From Austropuccinia psidii (Eukaryota; Basidiomycota; Pucciniomycetes; Pucciniales; Sphaerophragmiaceae): a DNA stretch of 64,000 nucleotides. This document shows positions 34,345 through 44,412 of the stretch, piece after piece. A program made the translations under genes and the position numbers. The number at the start of each line of letters is the position of its first letter. Position 1 is the first letter of the stretch. Below the pieces are notes generated by a model. That model had not been told where the DNA came from and did no database searches. It saw only the letters and a program-made list of their open reading frames with translations. Location: contig JALGQZ010000007.1 of assembly GCA_023105745.1 (NCBI GenBank), forward strand, positions 1,318,592-1,382,591. The letters run 5' to 3'.

Positions 34345-35851
34345 TGTCAGCCTGTGACTCAAAACAGAGCACTAGCATGACATCCAACATACCATAAATA
34401 ATGGCATGACAAGTATTGAACAAACATAGTCAATACAGGTAATAAATAGGAGAAAACAATCCTCTTAAATTAAACACCAACCTTATCCAAACAGAATAAG
34501 GAAACCTAGAGGAGAATAAACAGGTCAAAAACCCTTATTTTCACCTCTCATCTAGCTTATGCATATTTAAGTCATTATATACCAAAATGGTATTTTTCTT
34601 AAAGCTCACATAGAGAGCTACACAATGATATCATCCATGTTGTTGTAACACCACTACAACTGGAGATACCATATGACCTTTATTTCAAAACCAAGACCCC
34701 CCTGAAAGTCAAAGAGGGCTTGTACAAAACTGTACAGAAGTATGACCAAATTAAAGATATAAACAAGAGCTTTAATTTTAGATACATTAGACCTCTGTAT
34801 CTCTTAAATTGACTGAGGGATCTTGGTTCAAAGGTTTAACAACCAGAAATACAGATATTCTGAAAACAAGAAAGTAAACAAACCCCTGTATCTTTGGCAT
34901 ACACTCATACAACTGTACAGTTTAATATACCAAACTGTAGAGCTAATCAAGCCCTACAAAACTGTATCATCAGAATACAGATATCTTCCAAATTGAAGAA
35001 GATATCTGGCATGGAAGTTTTTGAAGCCTCATACTAATGTACAAAAATACATCCAAAAACTTAAAACCCTTATAACTTTTGCTATTTGAAAGAAGGGTAA
35101 ACATGAAGCATCCCAAATTGAAGAGCTCATTAGGCCCTTCAATTCTGTGCTCTTGGTTTCTTGATATCTCAAAAACTGACTAAGATATCTTGGTTGGAAG
35201 TATTTTGACCAATACTGGCCTGTACCAAACCTGTACCAACCAGTACTGTCTTGATACTCAAAATAATGGTTGTTCAAAGCTTAAACCCGCCCAGAATGAC
35301 CAGTATTGATCATACAGACACCAGAACAACGTCATCCAAGTGCTGACGTGGCAGGTGAAAAGTTTTTTCACCCTGTATTGATCCAGAATGATCATTTGTG
35401 GTTCCAAAACCACAATTCTGCCTCTACTGACGTCAGAATTGAGGATCCAGAACCACAGACTGACCATTGGAGTGAAAGTTTTCACTCCTCTGACGTGTGA
35501 AGAGTTAATAACTCTTGACAGTCTTGAAAGATATAAAAAGAAGGGTTTTTTTCCTTCAAAAACCCATCATCTTATCTTACTTTACCTATATTCTTACGTG
35601 ACAAGACTGTTATCCATCAGTAGTGTCCTTAGAATTATTAAAGATATAATTAGAATATAGTTATTGTAGTGTTTCTTTACAGTAAAAGATATTAGAGCAT
35701 TGCAACCCAGGTCCTCAATAGACTCATCACCACTGTTACCGCGTAGCAGTAGGACCTGAAGATTTAATTTATTATTTGTTTTTGACGTGTCACAGTCATA
35801 ATACTAGCTTGTATTTACATTTTATAGCTACTATATAGACTCACCCTGACA
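34345..35851 (+). mobile_element. Element E: solo LTR inserted in element C protease
   Basis: 1,507 bp from TGTCAGCCTG to CACCCTGACA, flanked by a perfect TTGGG duplication (34340-34344 and 35852-35856). It is unrelated to the other LTRs here. A TATAAAA box at 35532-35538 near its 3' third supports + orientation. It contains a TGACGTCA palindrome near 35427 and other TGACGT words. No internal region remains. Confidence 0.92.
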
Positions 35852-35856
35852 TTGGG

Positions 35857-36145
35857 ACAATGGTTTTCAAGTAACTTTTGCCAACACAAGTGCAATATGC
35901 TCCTGTATCCAAGTTAACCTTTCCTTCTTGGGTATCAACCATAACAATACTTATACTTGATTTTCCAGCTGTCTATCCCATTCCTCTTGCAGGTTTGGTT
36001 CTATACATTTTGGCATCTTGTATGTTTGTCAGGTTTGTGTCAGATGTTCCAACTTGTGGTAAGTTTGAATTAACATCCAGTACTTCATAAATTATATTAT
36101 TAATTTGTGCATTAATTATATTGATTTCATCACTTTCAGAGCTTT
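35857..36145 (-). pseudogene. Element C Gag C-terminus and protease N-part
   Basis: Segment of C between insertions E and D. On the minus strand it reads through SESDEINIINAQ.., a TAG at 35975-35973 where element D has Tyr (GYTAG), and the aspartic protease site LDTGAYCTCVGKSYLK (DTG codons 35909-35901). The catalytic motif is intact; E interrupts the frame just after it. Confidence 0.88.
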
Positions 36146-36150
36146 CTGAC

Positions 36151-37991
36151 TGTGAGCCTTAGAGGTAATTTCATATACCCAAAAGACCACAAATATAAAA
36201 AAATAACATATTAATATAAATAAAATAAATTTATTTATATTATTAAAATAAAAATCAAAATATAAATATAAAATTATATTAAAAATAAAAAATTAATTAT
36301 AATTTAAAAATAAAAAATACATTAAATTTTGTAAATATAAAATTACATTTATACTTGAAAAAATTAAGTAAAATGAAATTTTAACAAAATTGTGAAAAAA
36401 TAAATAAATTTGGAAAAAATTTAAATAAAATTTATTATAACTTTTTATCCAATAAATAAACATATAAAATTTATTTCACCATTGGATTCCTCATAAAAAA
36501 TCAGGTGGGGTCACCTCTGAGTGAAATTCTTGTAACTCAACTCTAAATAAGCTTAAATTAAGTTTTTAGTATTTTCAATACAAAAGTTGAAAATCCTCAA
36601 AACCTTAATTTAATTCACACCACATGTGGTGTCAACCATCAATTTTTATGTTAAAATTGAGGTGTTGTGTTTAGTTTAGAAGTTATGAGGAATTGAAGTA
36701 TTTTCAATTGAATTCAATTGAAATGTCAAAATGTGCGCGTGTATTACATAAGTGAACTTTGATTTACATATGAGGTGTCAATTATTACTGTATTGTACTG
36801 TACAATTGAATTGAATTACATATGTAAAGTACAAGTATAATACATGATGAGGAATTAAAGGAAAAATAAATTGGAAAGATTAAATTTGGGGGGGAAAAGG
36901 AACTCCAGCTCTAAGGGGGAGCTAGACCCCCAAAATCCTTTCTGACAGGCGTGGGATTTCAAAATTCACGCAAAAGTTCATCACTTTTGGCCTGGAATTG
37001 AGTTACAGGGTCTGTGGACTCAATTGATGATGAGGTTTTGATACCAACTGGGGTAGTTTTAGCTGTTGCCAAGAGGGTAAAACTACCCTTAAGATAAAAC
37101 AATCATAATAAAAACAGTTTTAACTGGTTTCTACGCCTCTGACACACATTCTGACGTGTTTTGAAGGCTCTAGGCCTGGTATTGCTATAGTAATGGCTGA
37201 TTTAAGGGTCTAAAATGGCTAAAAATGGCTAAAAATGGCTTAAACCAGCCCTTTTTTGGCCTAAGCCAGGGTTCAATGATGCCATAATTGGCTTTTCTGT
37301 TGTCAGACTGTTTTTCACGACTGACAAGAGTAAATTTTACTTTTGGAGTAAGAGAATTGATGGTTATAAAAGAATGTCTTCTTTGCCTCACTTTTCTCTT
37401 CATGTTAGAATCTTTTCCTTTTATTAATTAGTTTAAACACTGTTAAACCAATCAATCAAAGATTCCAACCACCATTTTTAAATCATTTTAATCCTTTTAA
37501 CCACGTGAAAAAATCATTATAATCATTGTTTGTAACTCTTATAATCATTTTTACCCCTGAACCACCCCAAAAGTGAATTAAAGCATCTTTCATCACTGTA
37601 AACTTTGTCACTTTGTTTCCAAATTCACTCTGGTCACTTTTGGGCGTGTTTTCTCTTTAATATTCTTTTTAAAGACTTTGTTCTTTAATTAATTGCTTGC
37701 AGTTATTTGCTCAATTAATTCCAATTGAAATTGCTCTTGAAGAAATTTCTTTTGTAGCCTTAAAATATCTCTTGTAGAGTATTTTTTGGATAAATTTTTA
37801 TTGTTGGTAAAACAATAAATTTTTATAATATTATTGTTTTATACTAATAAAGTTATAAACAATAAAATTGGCGTGTTTTCTCTTAAAAATAATATTCCAT
37901 ACTATTTTTAATTGATTTTTTACCTTATACAAATTTTGAGGACAGGAAAAGTACTTGATTTTTAATCAAAGTTTCATATCCACACCTTACA
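36151..37991 (+). repeat. Element D 5' LTR
   Basis: TGTGAGCCTTAGAGG to CACACCTTACA. A TATAAAAG box is at 37365-37372; the R/U5 part after it is pyrimidine-rich then AT-rich. Confidence 0.95.
37365..37372 (+). promoter_or_regulatory. Element D LTR TATA box
   Basis: TATAAAAG, repeated at 45627-45634 in the 3' LTR. It is placed as expected for a U3 promoter with a ~600-bp R-U5. Confidence 0.6.
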
Positions 37992-38217
37992 TTTGGGGGC
38001 CCAGCCGTGATATTTTACCTGTGACATATTTTTTTGACTCTTTTTAAATCTTTTTTCTTATATTGAAAAATTTAAAAACACATAAAAAATACTTATAATT
38101 CAAAAAATCCATAAAAAATAACTTTTTCTTCATATTATAAGTGAGGCTTATATTTTTATTTCTTTTTTGAAATAACCTTTTTTTTACTTAATTAATTGGC
38201 TTTTTCATTAATTTTAG
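37992..38217 (+). other. Element D leader: primer-site candidate and 5' intron
   Basis: TTTGGGGGCCCAGCCGTGAT follows the LTR; the same block (one or two changes) follows C's 5' LTR at 49031-49051, so it is probably the primer-binding site. TGGGGGC would fit a tRNA ending GCCCCCA (tRNA-Pro is one option), unconfirmed. The T-rich stretch ends in ATTTTAG at 38217, a 3' splice site shared with C. Confidence 0.55.
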
Positions 38218-39129
38218 TGTCTGACAACGTGGTAAGACAAGAAAACATTGAAACAGCCTCAACAGTAACCAGCATTATCCCTGCCAGTACTGTTAATTCT
38301 GATCATAATAGCACAGTTATTGTGACTCAAAATAACCAGCCTGAACCAATATCTTCTGAATTAATTAACTTGGACATAAGTAATACTCTTCAGAAGGCTA
38401 AGAATTTGGCCAATAGTAAGTTTTTGAGGTAAAAATACTATTTTAAGCCTTTTTTAACCATAATTATGCCTTCAACCAGATCAGGAGCCAGCTACAACCC
38501 CTCAAGCAGCTCCCAAAAAGGTAATAGACGTGATTATGGCAGAGGCCAATCAGGTACAGAAGGAAAAGGGTCAGTTGATGACTTCCAAACAACTAAAATG
38601 GGTCATTCTGAAGCTGATAATACCATTTTACCTTCAAAAAGAGCTGACACCGCCACAACAAGCCTCTGTGGACATATACAAAGCCAGCCACAGTGCATAC
38701 AACAATGCACTCCAATTCAAGGAGTACCAGATCCTTGCAGACCTGTGGAAGAATTGCATGAATTCTTACCTGACAGTAAGAAAATTCTTGGGCCATCCCA
38801 ACACTTGCAAATTGCTCAATGGATGGCATCCATTGATGGAGAAGAAAAACATGATGCTTTTGACACTAGAATGGAGGAAAAACAACCCTCCACCACCCAA
38901 ACCAGTGCCAAAAACAGCCCCAGTGGCCAGCAGCAGCAATTCCAACGTGAAAAAGCAGCCACAAGCTCCAAACAAGGGCAAAGGGAAGGCACCAGCCCCA
39001 AAACCTTACAGCCAGGGCTACAGAATCCCAAAGATTCAGCAGGATGCCATGGAAAATGTATTTCAGATGGCCAGAACCATGATGGAATTACAGAAGAAGG
39101 AGGAAGCCAGATTAAGGTTCCAGAAATGA
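38218..39129 (+). CDS. Element D spliced leader ORF (ORF1), overlaps Gag in another frame
   Basis: Exons 38218-38415 and 38480-39129 (donor GTAAGT, acceptor CAACCAG). With one upstream base before TG (an A would give ATG), the frame is open for 282 codons to TGA at 39127-39129. The protein is hydrophilic: an acidic Asn/Thr-rich start, a VDIYK..AYNNAL helical region, an NGWHPL motif, a Pro/Lys-rich linker ending in APVASSS, and a helical tail GYRIPKIQQDAMENVFQMAR. Element C has the counterpart at 48073-47627 (IDIY, NGWNPL, APVAS, YRIPRIQKDAMDNVFNMAR). D/C differences are mostly silent in this frame, including AGC/TCC and AGC/TCT serines. Its TGA overlaps an ATG of the Gag frame (ATGA). Role unknown; a Gag-like or nucleocapsid-like factor is possible. 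Confidence 0.66.
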
Positions 39130-41177
39130 TTTCTGACATATTTGATTCCATCCCAGAGTTGTATAATGCTATAAATGACGTGAAAAAACATCTTTCTGAT
39201 AAAAATGAAACCATTTGTAACAACATTAAAACAAACAACCTGAGTCTGTGCCAAATTAATGAAACACTTATGTGTTTTGAAAAAGTTTTAAGAACAATTA
39301 AAAATTCCAATAATGATAATTCTTCTAGCAATAAAATAAATGAACAATCTTCCATTATTAAAGAATTAACAGATAAATATTCTAAATTCAATATTGATCA
39401 CATAATTGAAACAAGAATTAAACAAGCCATAAATATTATCAAAACAGATAACAAGAAAGTCCTTGATGACATTTCAAATTCATTTACTGAAGTAAAGACT
39501 TATACCATTGCCTTGAAAAAGTGTTTTGATGCTTCACAAGAAGAAGTATCAAAATTATCAATGAAATTGAATCAAGTCACTGCTGATAATACAAGACAGA
39601 CAGAGCTATGGCAAGAACTGACACATAAGGAAGACATGTATAAAATTGAAGTAATAAATTTAATACAAAGCTTCCAACATGAATACAGAAATTCCCAAAG
39701 GTGTAGCAACAGTAAAATGAATGACATTGAACAAATACTGAACACCTTACCAAGAATGTCTACACCTCTAAATCAAAATGAGGGCACAAGAATTCCAAAT
39801 CCACAAGTATTGGATCCTGATAATTCACAATTAAAAAATGAATTATCCACTTCTTTTCATAACTTGGAACCATCAATGGGCCAAGCACTCTTGAAAGAAG
39901 TTCCAAAACTTAAAGAATGGCCTCACTTCAGTGGTGAAGGAGAGTATGACCATATGGAATTCATTAGAGGTATTGACATGATCAAAGAGGATTTTGAATT
40001 ACCAGACAGATTGGTAACAGCCAGGTTTAACACCTTGTTTACCAGATCAGCTCACAGATGGTACATCAAAATAAGACAAGCACATGGACACCAGAGTTGG
40101 ACTTGGTGGAAAACCCAAATCATCAACAAATGGGCAAATGATGCTTGGAGGTTTAAAGTTGAAACAGCCTTTGAATCTGCCAAATTTAATGCTGATAAAG
40201 CCAAAGCTTTACCATGGTTTTGCCAACAAAAGGACAGATTAACAGCATTATATCCTGACATGTCAGAATTTATGATCCATAGAAAAATTCTAAGACAATG
40301 TGGAGGTGACTTAGAGCATGCTGTCAAAAGCAGGACTACTGAACAATCTTCAGCAGAAGATATTATCAATATACTAGAAGAAGTAACCACCAGAACCAAA
40401 ATTGGTTCTAGTAGGGTGAATCTCAAAACAAGCTTTAATACACCTTGGAAAGATTCTGTGGACAAAAGCCCCAAAGAAAATTCTAGTAATATTAAATATA
40501 AATCTGCAGATACAGTCAGAAAATGCCATATTTGCCAAAGCACCACCCATTTAGCCAATGCATGTCCAAAGAGGGGGAAAATCAATGAAATTGACATTGA
40601 AAAGGAACCAGATGTTGAAAAAGAAGACATAATTGAAGACAATTCAGATGATAGGTCATCCATATTTTCTGAATCTTCAAAAGATATAGAAAATATCAAT
40701 GCCACTTTTGACATCATGGAATCTTATTCCCACTTACCACAATTGAGCAATGGTCAAGTTGATTTATCAAAAGTTCAAGATGCACAACTTATGAAGACAA
40801 AACCAAACAGAGGAAAAGGTTATACAGCTGGTAACTCCTGTATAACAGAAGTGGTGATTGACAACAAGCCCACCAAACTTTTGCTTGACCCAGGAGCCTT
40901 CTGCTCTTGTGTTGGAAAATCCTTTCTTAAGACTTGTGTGCCAAATTTTGAAGACCAATTGTTACCAATTGATGGTATAAAATTCAACAGTGCAAGTAAC
41001 CCAATGAAAGCATTGGGAATCTTTGAGACCAATGTCATATTCCCACTCATAAATGGGAATTTAAGGATCACAGTTGAATTTGTTGTTATGGAAAATTGCT
41101 CTAGTACCCATTTTATATTGGGAAATGACTATTTGATCATGTATGGGATAGATTTACATAATAACAAAGACAGATAA
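38466..41177 (+). CDS. Element D Gag-protease
   Basis: A 903-codon frame ending in TAA at 41175-41177, where related copies have Tyr, so the stop probably truncates a Gag-Pol. Residues 1-220 overlap ORF1 and may be a shadow frame; Gag proper may start at the ATG 39126 (MISDIFDS). Then: a long coiled-coil-like helical stretch (~225-440), a capsid-like domain (LKEWPHFSGEGEYDHMEF through LRQCGGDLEHAV), a CCHC zinc knuckle CHICQSTTHLANAC (~residues 687-700), an acidic linker, and an aspartic-protease domain whose active site reads DPG at residues 808-810 (40887-40895) instead of DTG/DSG. Confidence 0.88.
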   Translation: MPSTRSGASYNPSSSSQKGNRRDYGRGQSGTEGKGSVDDFQTTKMGHSEADNTILPSKRADTATTSLCGHIQSQPQCIQQCTPIQGVPDPCRPVEELHEFLPDSKKILGPSQHLQIAQWMASIDGEEKHDAFDTRMEEKQPSTTQTSAKNSPSGQQQQFQREKAATSSKQGQREGTSPKTLQPGLQNPKDSAGCHGKCISDGQNHDGITEEGGSQIKVPEMISDIFDSIPELYNAINDVKKHLSDKNETICNNIKTNNLSLCQINETLMCFEKVLRTIKNSNNDNSSSNKINEQSSIIKELTDKYSKFNIDHIIETRIKQAINIIKTDNKKVLDDISNSFTEVKTYTIALKKCFDASQEEVSKLSMKLNQVTADNTRQTELWQELTHKEDMYKIEVINLIQSFQHEYRNSQRCSNSKMNDIEQILNTLPRMSTPLNQNEGTRIPNPQVLDPDNSQLKNELSTSFHNLEPSMGQALLKEVPKLKEWPHFSGEGEYDHMEFIRGIDMIKEDFELPDRLVTARFNTLFTRSAHRWYIKIRQAHGHQSWTWWKTQIINKWANDAWRFKVETAFESAKFNADKAKALPWFCQQKDRLTALYPDMSEFMIHRKILRQCGGDLEHAVKSRTTEQSSAEDIINILEEVTTRTKIGSSRVNLKTSFNTPWKDSVDKSPKENSSNIKYKSADTVRKCHICQSTTHLANACPKRGKINEIDIEKEPDVEKEDIIEDNSDDRSSIFSESSKDIENINATFDIMESYSHLPQLSNGQVDLSKVQDAQLMKTKPNRGKGYTAGNSCITEVVIDNKPTKLLLDPGAFCSCVGKSFLKTCVPNFEDQLLPIDGIKFNSASNPMKALGIFETNVIFPLINGNLRITVEFVVMENCSSTHFILGNDYLIMYGIDLHNNKDR

Positions 41178-44100
41178 TTTACAATTGGGGACAATAAGCG
41201 CCAGAAATTTGCCTTTTTACCATTTAAAAGACAAATTACAGTAAACAAAGTATCACCAGTCAACTTAGAGTTAGAAAAATTCAAGTCTGAAAAGTTAAAT
41301 GAGGCTGAGATAAGCCTTCATCTGACTGATAAACAAGAAAATGAACTTTCTTCCCTTTTGTATGACCACAAAGGAGCATTTGCTACAGACAAAGAACCTC
41401 TGGGAGCAATTATTGGTCATGAAGTTTACATCATTCTTAACATTGAGAGACCTTATCCACCACTCTTAAGAAGACCTGCTTATCCAGCAAGTCCAAAATC
41501 AAGAGAAGCTCTAGAAATTCATATCAAAGAACTTCTAGACCTTGGTGTAATAAGAAAAGTAGGCCACAATGAGGAAGTAGAAATAACTACACCAGTCATA
41601 GTGGCATGGCATAATGGAAAATCCAGAATGGTTGGGGACTTTAGAGCTCTGAACACTTACACTGTTCCAGACAGATACCCAATACCAAAAATCCAAATTG
41701 CCCTTACTCAAATATCTCAAGCAGTGTATATAACCACTATGGATGCCCTTAAAGGATTCCATCAAAATGTGGTAACACCAAGAGCAAGAAAATACTTGAG
41801 AATTATTGTTCATTGTGGAGTGTATGAATACTTAAGGATGCCCTTTGGTATCAAAAATGCACCTTCACACTTCCAAAGAATGATGAATGAAATCTTCCCT
41901 GAAGAACTCTCAGAGGGATGGTTAATCATTTACATTGATGACATTATTATCTGTTCAAAGAATTGGGAGGAGCACATGTACAGATTATCAAGAGTTTTGA
42001 CAAAAATCCAATCAGTAAACATGAAAATCTCCTTGAAGAAATGTCATTTTGGATTTAAAGAACTTAAGGCACTAGGACATGTTGTATCTGGTTTGTCCCT
42101 TGGAATTGATAAAAACAAAGTTGCAGCAGTATTGTTAAAACCCATGCCTCATAATAAGAAGGAAATTCAGTCATTCTTAGGTTTTGCAGGATATTACAGG
42201 CAACACATTAAAGACTTTGCATCCATAGCAAGACCACTTTATAAGTTGTGTGACAAAGACACAGTATTTGAGATGACTGTTGACAGAGTCAAAGCTTTTG
42301 AATCTCTAACAGAAGCATTGACCACTGCTCCACTCTTACTGATGCCAGACTTTAAATTGCCTTTCAAACTGTATATTGATGCATCAGGGGATGGACTAGG
42401 TGCTGCACTTCACCAAGTTCAGATCATAAATGACAAACCTGTACAAGGACCAATATGTTTCATATCCAGGCAAATCAAACCAACTGAAGCCAGATATGGA
42501 GCAAGTCAAATGGAATGTCTATGCCTTGTCTGGGCCTTGGAGAAATTGAACTATTTCTTAGAGGGATGTGTTTTTGAAGTAATAACAGATTGTACAGCTG
42601 TGAAATCACTTTTGAACATGAAAACACCTAACAGACACATGCTCAGATGGCAAATAGCCATACAAGAATACAGAGGCAATATGACTATTGTTCATAAGGA
42701 TGGGAATATTCATAAGAATGCAGATGGACTAAGCAGATGGCCATTACCAAATAACATTGATAATCCGGCTTATGTTCCAGAAGAAGCTTCACCACAAATT
42801 CCAATAGAAGGAATAAGTGTTACAGACTTGAACACCACCTTCTTTGAAGAAGTCAGAAATAGTTACACTCAAGATAAGAATTGTAGCATCTTATGCCAAT
42901 TACTTAACAAAGACTGTAAAGACAACTCTCTAATACATGCCTTGGATGAAGTATGGAGAAAATCTTATAATGAAGGAAGATTTCACCTACTGGATGGTAT
43001 AATTTACCACAGAACCAAGCACACATGTGTCATGACAGTTGTAGACAGGTCATTAATCAATCTTGTACTGAAAGAATGCCATGATAGTCCCTTTTCAGGA
43101 TATCTTTCTGAAGACAGAACAAGAGAGAAAGTGAAGACCTGCATATGGTGGCCAATGTGGCAAAAGGATGTTGCAGAGTATTGCAAAACCTGTGACAGAT
43201 GCCAAAAGGCAAATAAATCCACTGGCAAAAGACTTGGAAATATGATGAAAATCCAAGAACCAAACAGACCTTGGGAAATTGTCCATATGGATTGGGTAAC
43301 TGGCCTACCACCAGGAGGTGACAGGAGCTATAATGCTTGCCTAGTAATTGTGGACAGATTCAGTAAAACTCCAATCTTTTTACCATGTCACAAAGATGAT
43401 ACAGCCATGGATACAGCTCTTCTGATATGGAATAGAGTAGTGTCATGGACTGGGATATTTACAAATATCATCAGTGATAGAGATCCCAAATTCACTTCAG
43501 CACTATGGACAAATCTTCACCAATTATTTGGCACTAAACTGTCTTTCTCTACAGCCTACCACCCACAAACTGATGGCCTGGCTGAAAGAATGATCCAAAC
43601 CTTAGAGGACATGGTGAGAAGATTTTGTGCATATGGCCTTGAATTCAAAGATTGTGATGGATTTACCCAAGATTGGTGTACTCTGTTACCAGCACTGGAA
43701 TTAGCATATAAAACATCAATCCATGCTAGTACCAATCAGACTCCTGCTATTCTAGAAAAAGGATGGAACCCCAAGTTACCCCAAGACTCCTTGAGGAAAG
43801 ACTTAATTGAAATACATCCCACAGCTGCTAGCTTCAAAGGAATGCTAGACAAAGCTAGAAAGCATGCAGTAAGATGCATGGAGGACTCTTTTGCATATGC
43901 TAAAGACAAATGGGATAAATCTCATGCAACTCCAGATTTCAAAGTGGGGGACCTAGTTCTTGTATCCACCACTAACTTCAATAACATCAAAGGATGTAAA
44001 AAGTTGAAAGACTCCTTTGCAGGACCTTTTGTGATTAAGGCCCTCCATGGAGAAAATGCTGTTGAAGTAGAGTTATCTGAAGAACTTAGCAATAAGCACC

Positions 44101-44389
44101 CTACATTTCCAGTGAGCTTGATAAAACCATATAAATCTAGTGATGCTGAGAAATTTCCCTTGAGGAATAAGGTTCCCCAAGTTATACCTCCTATTGAGAC
44201 ATCTGGTACTAAGAAAATAACCAAAGTTCTTAAAGAAAGGAAATTAAGAACCAAGAAAGTAAGGGAATACCTTGTTAGGTACAGTGACCAACTTGTGAAG
44301 ATGAATGGTTAGAAGAAAAAAATATACCAGAAGCTACCAAACTCCTGAGGAGATTCAGACACACTAGAAACACCAATATTACAAAGTAA
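41178..44389 (+). CDS. Element D Pol: RT, RNase H, integrase
   Basis: Same frame as Gag after the stop at 41175. RT motifs [23 protein letters not shown] and YIDD (41931-41942); RNase [35 protein letters not shown]; integrase zinc finger [16 protein letters not shown] (the second zinc His is replaced by Tyr at SGY where C and H have SGH); core [32 protein letters not shown] module. A 1-nt deletion near 44288 ends the frame at 44312; the natural tail ([15 protein letters not shown]) continues in the next frame to 44389. It encodes the enzymes for reverse transcription and integration. Confidence 0.92.
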
Positions 44390-44412
44390 TATTCTTTTTT
44401 AGGGGGAGGGAA
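44390..44412 (+). other. Element D polypurine tract
   Basis: AGGGGGAGGGAA lies directly before the 3' LTR and would prime plus-strand DNA synthesis. Confidence 0.8.

Noticed and set aside
40052..40717. 221-codon minus frame over element D gag
   Set aside because: It is antisense to the gag capsid and zinc-knuckle region and is a shadow.
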